Source: Flammeovirgaceae bacterium UBA6059
GTDB taxonomy: Bacteria > Bacteroidota > Bacteroidia > Cytophagales > Cyclobacteriaceae
Reading direction: 5' to 3'
NCBI GenBank assembly: GCA_002435755.1
Contig: DIYH01000016.1
Location: forward strand, 779 to 64,778
DNA length: 64,000 nt
Within the stretch, counting starts at the first letter, position 1; each line of letters opens with the position of its first letter. Position numbers and translations under genes: made by a program. This document shows, piece by piece, positions 36,560 to 45,645 of the stretch. The notes below the pieces were generated by a model. It was not told the DNA's origin. It saw nothing but the letters and a program-made list of their open reading frames with translations, and did no database searches.

Positions 36560-36688
36560 TTGGCGGTGTGATTTAGATTTGATGCTATTTCAGACAACAA
36601 TGCTGTAGTACAAAGAAGGCCAAAATATCAATTTTTGATCAATATTTGTCACGCTGCATGTTGAGCGGTGGATAATTTCAATTGATTC

Positions 36689-37678
36689 ATGGAAAAGGTA
36701 AAGTTTGGGGATTCAGGTTTAGAATTGAGTAGAATGGGACTGGGACTTGCAGCCCTTGGAAGACCTGGCTATATCAACCTTGGACATGCAGATGATCTTG
36801 GGCGCAACTATGGTATCTCTTACATGGAAAATCGTGCACATAAGGTAATGGATGAGGCGGTGGGGTTGGGGATCAACTATTTTGATGCAGCCCAGTCTTA
36901 TGGTAAGTCAGAGAACTTCCTTTCATCCTGGTTAAAGAAAAGTATGAGTGATCATGTGAATGTCGGTTCGAAATGGGGCTATACCTATACCGCTGATTGG
37001 CAAGTACAAGCGAAAAAACATGAGGTAAAGGAACACTCGATCATCGTCCTTAACCGACAATGGAGGCTAAGCTCAAAAAAACTGGAACCGGCGCTAAAGC
37101 TCTATCAGGTACATTCTGCAACCTTCGAAAGTGGTATTCTGAACAATACGGAAGTCCTGGACAAACTGGGAGCGATACAAGATACAGGTATGCTTATTGG
37201 GTTGAGCTTAAGCGGTGAGCAACAATCTGAAGTATTAAAGCAGGCTATGAAGATAAGTGTAGAAGGAAGGCTGCTTTTCGATAGCGTACAGATCACAAGC
37301 AATATCCTGGAGCATCATTCGGATAGGGTGGTGGCACAGGCTGCTGAGAGGGGCATGGGTATTATCATCAAAGAGGGTCTCGCCAATGGTCGGTTGACCT
37401 CACGTAATAAAAACCCATCTTTTAAAACTCATATTGATATACTTCACGGCATGGCACATAAGTATGATGTCGGGATAGATGCTATTGCACTAGCCTATTT
37501 ACTCAGCAAACCTTACCATCATGTAGTGCTGAGCGGCGCTGCGACTACAGATCACGTGACTTCCAACGCTAGGGCCACTGAAATCGCATTGACCGAATCG
37601 GAAATATCACAACTTGATCGGCTTCAACTTAGTGCTCAAGACTATTGGGAAGAAAGGAATCAACTTGCCTGGAACTGA
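36689..37678 (+). CDS. Aldo/keto reductase
   Basis: A 329-residue NADPH-dependent aldo/keto reductase. The catalytic tetrad appears as Asp in N-Y-F-D-A-A, Tyr in Q-S-Y-G-K-S-E, Lys in G-S-K-W-G-Y and His in Y-Q-V-H-S-A. The C-terminal part lacks a strongly conserved K-S/T-x-R phosphate motif, so cofactor preference is uncertain. It is divergent from the Asp-box protein gene and stands alone. Confidence 0.9.
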   Translation: MEKVKFGDSGLELSRMGLGLAALGRPGYINLGHADDLGRNYGISYMENRAHKVMDEAVGLGINYFDAAQSYGKSENFLSSWLKKSMSDHVNVGSKWGYTYTADWQVQAKKHEVKEHSIIVLNRQWRLSSKKLEPALKLYQVHSATFESGILNNTEVLDKLGAIQDTGMLIGLSLSGEQQSEVLKQAMKISVEGRLLFDSVQITSNILEHHSDRVVAQAAERGMGIIIKEGLANGRLTSRNKNPSFKTHIDILHGMAHKYDVGIDAIALAYLLSKPYHHVVLSGAATTDHVTSNARATEIALTESEISQLDRLQLSAQDYWEERNQLAWN

Positions 37679-37805
37679 CGAATTTATGGTGCTGAAACTG
37701 ATACTTATTTCCAAGTTTCTGTTTCGATTGAGTCAATTTCTTGTTTAATTAGGGCAATCTTTGACTTGATCGTCACTAACCATTAACTGACCTTTCTCTA
37801 GCGAT

Positions 37806-39047
37806 ATGGGAATTCTTGATCTAATAACTCTCCTTATCTTTCTAGCTGCGGTATTTACGCTTATCAATATTACACTTCTCAAGCTACCCTCTACCATTGG
37901 TCTAATGGCAATTGCTTTGGCCATGTCTTTGGGTATTTTGCTTTTAGGATATGTATTCCCCTCGGTCATGCTTGGGGCAAAACACATTGTGGAGGAGTTT
38001 GATTTTGAGGAGACCTTATTGCAGATCATGCTTAACTTCCTCCTATTTGCCGGGGCATTATCAGTCAATCTGGGTGCTTTGTTGAAAGAAAGAGTACCTA
38101 TCATCATATTGGCTGTTGGAAGTACATTGATGTCCACTTTCATTGTGGGATTTATAATGCAATTTGTTTTCCAGTTGGTAGGCTATCCTGTTGACCTTAT
38201 CTACTGTCTGCTTTTCGGTGCATTGATTTCTCCTACCGACCCTATTGCGGTACTTGCATTAACCAAGAAGTTTGGCCTATCCCAGAAGCTTGAAATAAAG
38301 ATCGCTGGGGAATCACTATTCAACGATGGTGTTGGTGTTGTTGTGTTCCTGACATTACTCGGGATAGCGCGCAAGGGCATGGAGAACTTCGATCCCATGG
38401 AGGTATTGACGCTGTTTGGTGTTGAAGTCGGTGGTGGTTTATTGATGGGTGCTTTGTTCGGGTATCTTGGATTTAAACTTCTTGAGCATATAGACAATGA
38501 TCATGTGGAACTTGAAGTTCTGGTGACCATTTCTCTTGTGCTTGTAGGAGGACGAGTGGCAGAACTCATCCACGTCTCAGCACCATTGGCTATGGTGATC
38601 ATGGGATTGTTTATTGGTAATCAAGGCAGAGACGAGCATCTTGCAAATGCCACTGGAGAATATGTTTTTAAGTTTTGGCATCTTCTTGATGAGGCATTAA
38701 ATGCCATTCTCTTCATATTGATAGGTCTGGAAATGTTAGTGATAGCTCAGACATTTGAGTTGGAATACGCATTTGCAGGTGTCATGGCGATTGCGGTAGT
38801 ACTTGGAGCTAGATTAGTTGGAGTTGGGCTTCCCATTACCATAATGAAAAGGTTTAGAGAATTCGAGCCAAAGACTATCCCTATTCTTACCTGGGGTGGT
38901 CTACGGGGAGGTATATCTGTGGCACTTTCACTTTCCTTGCCAGATGCTATGCCTGGAAAAGATATTATCGTTACTTCAACGTACTGCGTCGTGATCTTCT
39001 CGATTCTTGTACAAGGTATGACGATTGAAAAGCTGCTGAAGGATTGA
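37806..39047 (+). CDS. Na+/H+ antiporter (CPA1/NhaP type)
   Basis: A 413-residue membrane protein with about 11-12 helices. The ion-binding segments are S-P-T-D-P-I-A-V-L-A near residue 142 and E-S-L-F-N-D-G-V-G-V-V near 168; G-G-L-R-G-G-I-S-V-A-L-S near 360 is also characteristic. It exports Na+ or K+ in exchange for protons. A GPP34 gene follows 39 bp later and may be cotranscribed. Confidence 0.94.
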   Translation: MGILDLITLLIFLAAVFTLINITLLKLPSTIGLMAIALAMSLGILLLGYVFPSVMLGAKHIVEEFDFEETLLQIMLNFLLFAGALSVNLGALLKERVPIIILAVGSTLMSTFIVGFIMQFVFQLVGYPVDLIYCLLFGALISPTDPIAVLALTKKFGLSQKLEIKIAGESLFNDGVGVVVFLTLLGIARKGMENFDPMEVLTLFGVEVGGGLLMGALFGYLGFKLLEHIDNDHVELEVLVTISLVLVGGRVAELIHVSAPLAMVIMGLFIGNQGRDEHLANATGEYVFKFWHLLDEALNAILFILIGLEMLVIAQTFELEYAFAGVMAIAVVLGARLVGVGLPITIMKRFREFEPKTIPILTWGGLRGGISVALSLSLPDAMPGKDIIVTSTYCVVIFSILVQGMTIEKLLKD

Positions 39048-39086
39048 TCCTTCAAACTGTTTACCCAACAATAAATTGTTTTTGAG

Positions 39087-39734
39087 ATGAAGTTAAGTTT
39101 AGCAGAAGGGCTGTATCTAATTGCGTTGGATGATGAAGAAGGTAGATTGCTTTCGGCAGCAGAGCATTCTGTCAACCAGGGAATGATAGCCGCTTGTATT
39201 TTCGAGTTGGCTATTCGTCACAAAGTGGAGATAGACTCGGACACTACTGTTAGACTGGTAGATAAAAAAGGTACTGGAAATAAGATACTTGATGATATTA
39301 TCAAGTTCGTCGGGCAAGAAGAGCGCAAGCTTCAAGATATGATCACCTGGATATGTGATCACTATGCTGATTTACAGCAAGACATTACTTTCCTCTTAAT
39401 GAATAGGGGCATCATCAAGAAAGAATCGACCAAGCTACTTTGGATACCAGTATCTGAGCGTATGGATAATGCCAACTATGCTTTTGAACAGGAAATCAGA
39501 AATGGTATGCACGCTATAGCTATAAAAGGTGCAAAGCCGCCGGCTTCATTGGTGGTATTGATCATTTTGATCAGCTATTGCAACCTGATGGATGAGGTGT
39601 TTAAGGATAAAGATAATCTGATTGATGCAGTAAAATATGTCAAAGATTTGGCTGATAAAGGCTGGGTGAGTCCCGAAATAGCTAATGCCTTAAAATCACT
39701 AAAGCCTTATTTCGCTGAGCTAGGTCATCACTAA
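39087..39734 (+). CDS. GPP34 (GOLPH3-like) family protein
   Basis: A 215-residue protein of the GPP34 family, the fold of the eukaryotic Golgi phosphoprotein GOLPH3. It opens L-S-L-A-E-G-L-Y-L-I-A-L-D-D-E-E-G, with repeated helical units after it, and contains a hydrophobic hairpin A-S-L-V-V-L-I-I-L-I-S-Y-C-N-L. In eukaryotes this domain binds membrane phosphoinositide; in bacteria the ligand is unknown. It follows the antiporter on the same strand. Confidence 0.85.
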   Translation: MKLSLAEGLYLIALDDEEGRLLSAAEHSVNQGMIAACIFELAIRHKVEIDSDTTVRLVDKKGTGNKILDDIIKFVGQEERKLQDMITWICDHYADLQQDITFLLMNRGIIKKESTKLLWIPVSERMDNANYAFEQEIRNGMHAIAIKGAKPPASLVVLIILISYCNLMDEVFKDKDNLIDAVKYVKDLADKGWVSPEIANALKSLKPYFAELGHH

Positions 39735-39740
39735 AAGCCA

Positions 39741-40142
39741 CTACTCCTCCCTTAGAATACGGCGGATCTTATCATCAATGATGTTTTTTTCCTCGGTGTA
39801 ATTCGATGACTTGAGGATGGAAAGAATTTCCGCCTGGTTCTCTGATTGTACTTTAAGGTAAGCCAATATTGAATCTTGTTTTTCCAGGAGTTGGTTTGCA
39901 CGAAATGCCATGAAGCCGAAACCTTCGTGAGGATTGTTTCTATCTCTTTCAAGAATCAGGTATTCCACCCCATCTACAACGATTCTATTGAAATGTGTCT
40001 CAATACCCTCAACTGGCATATCGTTAAAAGTGTCCTTATTTCCTTCTTCCTCATCACTAGCATGAACTTCTCTGTTCTTGCACCCCACTATACACAGCAT
40101 ACCAATCAACAAGATTACAAAGCATATACTTCCTGGTCTCAT
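39741..40142 (-). CDS. Small lipoprotein of unknown function
   Basis: A 133-residue predicted lipoprotein: hydrophobic N-terminus with lipobox C-I-V-G-C (lipidated Cys21) and an acidic region right after it (S-D-E-E-E-G-N-K-D). The rest is charged, with V-D-G-V-E-Y-L-I-L-E-R and a probable coiled coil at about 80-125. No named family recognised. It is 2 bp after the K+ channel gene on the same strand, so it may be an accessory protein of that channel; this is context only. Confidence 0.7.
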   Translation of the reverse strand: MRPGSICFVILLIGMLCIVGCKNREVHASDEEEGNKDTFNDMPVEGIETHFNRIVVDGVEYLILERDRNNPHEGFGFMAFRANQLLEKQDSILAYLKVQSENQAEILSILKSSNYTEEKNIIDDKIRRILREE

Positions 40143-40144
40143 CG

Positions 40145-41233
40145 TTATTTGGCTTTGAAGTAACCTTCCTGAACATTGAACACCTTCTGGATGACCTTAA
40201 AGGCCTTTCCATTAATAAGGATGAGGATGTAATCTCCAAGGCTGATGTTGATATCACCCATTGGATTTTTAATCAATCGACGTTTGCCGTACTTGTCTAC
40301 CTTACTGATACCCATAAGAATGCTATTGTATCTTTTCTTAAGGTCGAAGAAAGCATCCTGGTAAGGCTTGTTGATGTACGGGTTGTCGGGCGTTACCAGG
40401 AACTGCTTGATATCATAATCAGTTTCAGACTGAGTGAATGACATGATACTCTCACTAAACGATGCAACATCAGGCTCGAAAATATAACTAGCGAGCAGCT
40501 TAGAGGAAATCTCATGCTTAGAGACTGCATTTGCTGCACCCGCACTAATGAAAGTTGGTTTGAGGTTGGCATTGTCCAATGTCACAACATATGAGATATC
40601 TTCGCCATAGTGTTTCTTAAGATTAAGGATATAAACCAGCTTCTCCGTATCATTATCCAGGTTTACGAACACTGTAGCCGCTTTGGAGATATTACATTTC
40701 TTAAGCGTTTCAAAGCTGTTATAGTCGCTGAACAGCGTGAAAATTCTCGTTGAATTGTCGTATTGCTCTCGAATGATATCAATCGTGTCGCGCTCTTCTG
40801 TAACTATAGCTACTTCTTTGCCCACACCATGAAGCTGATCTGTCACCAGCTTACTGAATTCATTCCAGCCAATGATTACTGTATGATCTTCCATACTCGT
40901 TCCGTTATATCCTAGTTTCTTGTTCTCTTCGAAAGTGCTGAGTAGCGTAGTGATCTTACCTATCAGGAGGCCATAGATACCCAGGCTGAGTAGCACAAAC
41001 ACATAGCCAATGATCCTGCCATATGTTGTCGCAGGGTAGAGGTCGCCGTATCCTACCGTCGTTAATGTGATAACCGAATACCAAATCGCGTTTTGATAAT
41101 CAGTAATTGAAGACTGATCACTGATCGATTCGAAGGTGACCAAACGCTCCAGCAAAACCACATAAATGACTAGTCCGAATAGGATCTGAAGTGAATAAAG
41201 AAGGAGTTTGCGTTGCTTGATGTATTCGATCAT
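40145..41233 (-). CDS. Two-helix potassium channel with RCK domain
   Basis: A 362-residue K+ channel. Two helices (about 12-33 and 75-96) flank the pore filter T-V-G-Y-G-D at residues 59-64. After them comes an RCK/TrkA-N domain (about 115-240) and a TrkA-C domain (about 270-355). The nucleotide-binding loop reads V-I-I-G-W-N-E-F-S instead of the usual G-x-G-x-x-G, so NAD binding may be weak or replaced by another ligand, as in Ca2+- or c-di-AMP-gated RCKs. Confidence 0.93.
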   Translation of the reverse strand: MIEYIKQRKLLLYSLQILFGLVIYVVLLERLVTFESISDQSSITDYQNAIWYSVITLTTVGYGDLYPATTYGRIIGYVFVLLSLGIYGLLIGKITTLLSTFEENKKLGYNGTSMEDHTVIIGWNEFSKLVTDQLHGVGKEVAIVTEERDTIDIIREQYDNSTRIFTLFSDYNSFETLKKCNISKAATVFVNLDNDTEKLVYILNLKKHYGEDISYVVTLDNANLKPTFISAGAANAVSKHEISSKLLASYIFEPDVASFSESIMSFTQSETDYDIKQFLVTPDNPYINKPYQDAFFDLKKRYNSILMGISKVDKYGKRRLIKNPMGDINISLGDYILILINGKAFKVIQKVFNVQEGYFKAK

Positions 41234-41246
41234 GTCAACCTTAGGT

Positions 41247-41285
41247 CGGTATGGTTAAATATATGCAAAATCGGCATACCGCCAA
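41247..41285 (-). promoter_or_regulatory. K+ channel promoter with flanking inverted repeat
   Basis: On the minus strand TTG (41283-41285) and TATATTTA (41256-41263) are 19 nt apart, one base from consensus. CGGTATG (41247-41253) and CATACCG (41275-41281) form a perfect 7-bp inverted repeat flanking the -7 element, a plausible operator. The rest of the 348-bp gap (41234-41581) also contains a 9-bp inverted repeat, TTTTGTCAG (41339-41347) and CTGACAAAA (41379-41387), about 200 bp ahead of the GH15 gene; I see nothing else in it. Confidence 0.4.
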
Positions 41286-41581
41286 TTCAGTTGAGAAATT
41301 TGAGTCTTATGATAGGGCATATCTTTTACGACAAAAACTTTTGTCAGTATTAGCTGCTGATGGAGACTTAAGGGAAAACTGACAAAACTTCAATAAAACG
41401 AGAGGCGAGCATAAATATCTTAAAAGATGATATGTTAACCGTAGTATCATTGAAGTGTTTTCAGTGTGTTCTTTTCTCCTGTTGTGTGCGGAGCTTATAT
41501 ACCTGACAATCTATGTCTGGAGGTGTTGCATTGTAGCTGACTTTTTAAAATCTTGCGGCCAACAAACCATAAATATCTACT

Positions 41582-43363
41582 ATGAAAAGACATACTTACG
41601 ATTTTGGAGTTATCGGCAACTGCGCATTCAGTGCTCATATAGATAGACAAACTAATGTATCCTGGATGTGCTGGCCGAGGTTTGATAGTAGCTTCATTTT
41701 TGGTGGTATGCTTGATAAGGACAAAGGAGGAGAGTTTTCAATTACCCCTGTGAGCGAAAAGTTTGAATCTAATCAGTACTACATTGAGAATACCAATGTA
41801 CTTTGTACGGAAGTCCAGACCAATGACGGTTCGTACAGGGTCACTGATTTTGCGCCCAGGTTTTACCAGTATGAGCGTTATTATCGTCCGCTAATGCTTA
41901 TCAGAAAAATTGAGCCTCTGAGTGGTAATCCGATGGTCAAAGTGATCTGTGATCCAGTGGCTGACTATGGTAAAAAGCGCCCTGAGCGGAGCATGGGAAG
42001 CAGTCATATTAGATATCTCAATCTAGATGCCCATGTAAGACTGACCACCAATATCGCACTCAATTATGTCATTGAAGATCAGAACTTTGTGCTCAACGAG
42101 ACTAAATATTTGGTGCTAACCTATGGGCCACCATTGGAAGCCACGCTGGAAGAGACCGCAGAGCTCTTTTTATCAAAGACGATTTCTTACTGGAGGGATT
42201 GGGTCAAGTCTGCAAGCATTGTCGATTTCTACCAGGATTATGCCATTCGTTCTGCCTTAGCGCTTAAAATTCACCAATATGAAGATACAGGAGCGATCAT
42301 CGCGGCAATGACTACAAGCCTACCGGAATCACCGGGGAGTACGCGTAATTGGGATTATCGCTACTGTTGGATGCGTGATACCTACTACACGCTCAATGCC
42401 TTCAATAATATTGGGCACTTTGAAGAACTGGAGAAGTATTTTCACTTTGTGATGAATGCGACATACACCGAACAGGACCGATACCAGCCACTTTATAAAA
42501 TCACAGGCAGTGCGGATATCGTCGAAACTGAGATCGATCTTCAGGGATACCTAGGAGAACAGCCTGTAAGAGTAGGTAACCAGGCTTATGAGCATATTCA
42601 AAATGATGTGTACGGTCAAGTATTGATCTCGCTATTGCCGCTATATGCAGATAAGCGGATCATATTTACCGAAAGGTTTGATTCGGCAGATCTAGTCATG
42701 AAAACCCTCAAATTGATAGAGAAAACCATGGACCAGACAGACGCAGGTCTTTGGGAGTTTCGTAATCTTGCCCAGAAACACGCATACACTTATTTGTTCC
42801 ATTGGGCGGGTAGTTGCGCCGCTATCAAAATAGCCAAAACGCTTAAGAACAATGAGATGGGACAATTGGCTGTTAAGCTTAGAGATATATCTGCAAAACG
42901 AATAGAAGAATGTTATGTACCGGCCAAGAGGGGGTACGCCCAGGCCATCGGAACCGACCGTATGGATGCCAGTACCTTGCAGTTGATCATGATGGATTAC
43001 TTTGGCAATGACGTGGATAAGGCTGGGGCACATCTTAAGGCATTGGAAAATGAGCTCCTGGCTACCAACGGACTTTTCTATCGCTATAAGCATCAAGACG
43101 ACTTTGGCGAGCCTGAGACCACCTTTCTTATATGTGCCTTCTGGTATGTAGAAGCATTAGCATGTGTTAACAGAATTGATGAGGCCATCAAAATCTTCGA
43201 CAATCTGGTAAACTATTCGAATCATCTAAAGCTGCTAAGCGAAGATGTTTCCGAGACCGACGGAAGCATGTGGGGTAATTTCCCTCAGGCTTATAGTCAT
43301 GTCGGTCTGCTCAACGCAGCAAACAGGATCGCCCGCAAGCTTGACCGACCTACTTTTCTTTAG
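41582..43363 (+). CDS. Glycoside hydrolase family 15 (trehalase/glucoamylase-like)
   Basis: A 593-residue GH15 enzyme, family of glucoamylases and bacterial trehalases. The start Y-D-F-G-V-I-G-N-C-A-F-S-A-H-I-D and W-x-C-x-P-R-F-D-S are typical. The (alpha/alpha)6 barrel includes N-W-D-Y-R-Y-C-W-M-R-D (acid residues) near 255 and L-Y-K-I-T-G. It lies tail to tail with the trehalose synthase gene with a 4-bp overlap, so trehalose or a maltodextrin is the likely substrate. No signal peptide, so it acts in the cytoplasm. Confidence 0.88.
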   Translation: MKRHTYDFGVIGNCAFSAHIDRQTNVSWMCWPRFDSSFIFGGMLDKDKGGEFSITPVSEKFESNQYYIENTNVLCTEVQTNDGSYRVTDFAPRFYQYERYYRPLMLIRKIEPLSGNPMVKVICDPVADYGKKRPERSMGSSHIRYLNLDAHVRLTTNIALNYVIEDQNFVLNETKYLVLTYGPPLEATLEETAELFLSKTISYWRDWVKSASIVDFYQDYAIRSALALKIHQYEDTGAIIAAMTTSLPESPGSTRNWDYRYCWMRDTYYTLNAFNNIGHFEELEKYFHFVMNATYTEQDRYQPLYKITGSADIVETEIDLQGYLGEQPVRVGNQAYEHIQNDVYGQVLISLLPLYADKRIIFTERFDSADLVMKTLKLIEKTMDQTDAGLWEFRNLAQKHAYTYLFHWAGSCAAIKIAKTLKNNEMGQLAVKLRDISAKRIEECYVPAKRGYAQAIGTDRMDASTLQLIMMDYFGNDVDKAGAHLKALENELLATNGLFYRYKHQDDFGEPETTFLICAFWYVEALACVNRIDEAIKIFDNLVNYSNHLKLLSEDVSETDGSMWGNFPQAYSHVGLLNAANRIARKLDRPTFL

Positions 43364-45540
43364 GCCTGGCCCAGTTGAGTTAACAGCCCTCTCACCTCTG
43401 AGGGAGAGGGTAGACTATATTTTGCCGCTGAGGCTGAGCTGCCAACTTTGATGGTAAAGGCATGCTCTGGCATAGCTACAAAGGTGTCCTCATCGGTCCA
43501 ATCGTCTCCAATGGCCATGATGAATGGACTTTTTTGCTTGTCTACCCACAGAGCTGCGGCTCGCCCTTTATTGATCTCGGAGTTCTTAATTTCTACAACC
43601 ATATGACCTTCCAGTACCTGAAGGTTTTTGTTGCCTGCGAGATAGTTGAGGTGACTAGTTAGCTCTCGGGTCCTTATTTCGCCAAGACCAGTCTCTACTT
43701 TGCGATAGTGCCATACAATACTATAGTCTTTTTCTTCGATGAAAGAACCTGGTGTACGATTGACATACCCTTCCAGCACAGTACGGATCTCGTCTTTCCA
43801 CTGACCTGTTATCTTGGTAATGGTCTTCCATTTGCCGTCAAGTTCTTTTTTCCATACGCCATGTTCAGCAATGAATTCCAGGGACAAGTGTCCAAGCCAT
43901 TCTTCAAGAGTGGTTTTATCTCTTCCACTCACGACTACAACCCTGTTTTGAGGCTGATCTATTAGTTTTTGAAGTATCTCATAGAGCTCTTTGTCGGGTT
44001 TGGCCATTTGAGGATTGCCTTTGAAGCCAGTGAGCGTTCCATCATAATCCAGAAATATCAGCCTTTTTTCAGCCGAACTATACTTTTCAATGATGTCCGT
44101 GCGAGTCAAATCATCTATGATCTTGGTTTCCAGGGATTGCTGTTCTTCCCTAATAAACTTAAGACGCTCCATAAACAAAGCTACCCAGTGATGAATGTTA
44201 TACCGTTGGAGCGACTTTTGCATGACGTCCATGCGTTGGATCTGTTCTTCCTCTTCCATTATCAACGCCTGATGTAACGCATCGACCATTTGATGGATGT
44301 CATTAGGGTTGATTTGGATCGCATCGCTGAGCTCTTTTGAGGCTCCAGCCATTTCGCTCAAGATGAGTACACCTTTTTTATCGAGTTTGCTGGCAATGAA
44401 TTCTTTACATACGAGGTTCATGCCATCTCTCATAGGTGTGACTAATGCCACGTCGGCCATTCTATAGAAAGCAGATAAAGCATTTAGTGGGAAGGAGCGA
44501 TAGAAATAGTGGATAGGGGTCCAGTTGAGCCTACCATAATGACCATTGATCCGGCCTACTAAGAGATCAACTTCCTCTTTCAGTTCTTTGTACTTGCCTA
44601 CACTATCTCTCGAAGGTACCACAATCATCATGATCGAGACCTTCTCTAAAAACTCCGGGTGCCTTTTTAGGAACTGCTCGAAAGCACGCAGACGCTGAGG
44701 AATACCTTTGGAGTAGTCGAGGCGGTCAATTGACAGGATCAATTTGGTCTCTCCAATATTGGTGCGGTATCGCACTTCCCGAGCTAGTGTTTCGGGTGCT
44801 GAAGCGGTCTCATGGTATTTCTGATAATCAATACCCATGGGTAGTGCATCGACCATGATCTTTCGATTGCCTACATTGATCTTTCCATTGGAGTTGCCAA
44901 TCCCAGCCAGGCGACTCACTGAAGACAAGAAATGCCGCATATCATCATAGGTGTGGAAACCCAGGAAGTCTGCTCCGATCATGCCCATGAGCAGTTCGCG
45001 TCTCCAGGGAAGTAAGCGAAATGATTCATAAGAAGGGAAGGGGATATGTAAGAAGAAACCTATGCTGATCTTAGGAAACAGACTCCTGACCATTTCCGGT
45101 AGGAGTAGAAGCTGGTAGTCGTGGATCCAAACTGTGTCATCGGGCTCTGCCACTTTTTCTATTGCCTTTGCAAACTTGCGATTGACTTTTTGATAGGCTT
45201 TCCACATGTCATCATCGTATATGATGTACTGGTTGAAGTAATGAAAGTTGGGCCATATTGTCTCGTTGCAAAACCCCTCATAGAAGTCTTCGATTTCCTT
45301 GCTCGTAAGGAACACTGGGAACATATTGTCCTTTTGGAGAGTATCGGTGATCTCATCCTTGAAAGTATTCTTCTTGTCAGTAGCTAATCCGGGCCAGCCC
45401 AGCCAAATATTGTCCCCCTCTTTATAGATAGAGCCGAGTCCGGTAGCCAAACCGCCTTCACTGGATTGATAGGAGAGCTCACCCTCCTTAATGCTCATTT
45501 TGACAGGTAGTCTATTAGAAACTATAATGGTCTTCGCCAT
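43360..45540 (-). CDS. Trehalose-6-phosphate synthase/phosphatase fusion
   Basis: A bifunctional enzyme of 726 residues (start at the ATG at 45540, giving M-A-K-T-I-I-V-S-N-R-L-P-V). Residues 1-470 form the GT20 synthase (UDP-glucose plus glucose-6-phosphate to trehalose-6-phosphate). Residues 500-726 are a HAD phosphatase starting L-I-F-L-D-Y-D-G-T-L-T and ending with G-D-D-W-T-D-E-D-T-F, giving free trehalose. An in-frame ATG 18 codons upstream (45594) adds a hydrophobic stretch not found in the family, so I reject it. Confidence 0.95.
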   Translation of the reverse strand: MAKTIIVSNRLPVKMSIKEGELSYQSSEGGLATGLGSIYKEGDNIWLGWPGLATDKKNTFKDEITDTLQKDNMFPVFLTSKEIEDFYEGFCNETIWPNFHYFNQYIIYDDDMWKAYQKVNRKFAKAIEKVAEPDDTVWIHDYQLLLLPEMVRSLFPKISIGFFLHIPFPSYESFRLLPWRRELLMGMIGADFLGFHTYDDMRHFLSSVSRLAGIGNSNGKINVGNRKIMVDALPMGIDYQKYHETASAPETLAREVRYRTNIGETKLILSIDRLDYSKGIPQRLRAFEQFLKRHPEFLEKVSIMMIVVPSRDSVGKYKELKEEVDLLVGRINGHYGRLNWTPIHYFYRSFPLNALSAFYRMADVALVTPMRDGMNLVCKEFIASKLDKKGVLILSEMAGASKELSDAIQINPNDIHQMVDALHQALIMEEEEQIQRMDVMQKSLQRYNIHHWVALFMERLKFIREEQQSLETKIIDDLTRTDIIEKYSSAEKRLIFLDYDGTLTGFKGNPQMAKPDKELYEILQKLIDQPQNRVVVVSGRDKTTLEEWLGHLSLEFIAEHGVWKKELDGKWKTITKITGQWKDEIRTVLEGYVNRTPGSFIEEKDYSIVWHYRKVETGLGEIRTRELTSHLNYLAGNKNLQVLEGHMVVEIKNSEINKGRAAALWVDKQKSPFIMAIGDDWTDEDTFVAMPEHAFTIKVGSSASAAKYSLPSPSEVRGLLTQLGQA

Positions 45541-45645
45541 ACTAGATATGCTCGTGATGATAGTTGTGTACTCTGGTAGAATAACCAGATACAACGAAGA
45601 TAATAAATACGGTTGGACTGACGCAGTGCTTACGACCTCACGTCA

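Noticed and set aside
37745..38143. 132-residue minus-strand frame opposite the antiporter
   Set aside because: Complement of membrane-helix codons gives long open frames; low-complexity product without a domain.
41455..41646. 63-residue plus-strand frame in the gap ahead of GH15
   Set aside because: It overlaps the GH15 start in another frame and its Cys-rich, hydrophobic product is not a convincing protein.
43387..43410. CCCTCTC/GAGAGGG inverted repeat near the end of the trehalose gene
   Set aside because: It lies within conserved C-terminal codons (S-P-S-E-V-R) of the phosphatase domain, so it is more likely coding sequence than a terminator or REP element.
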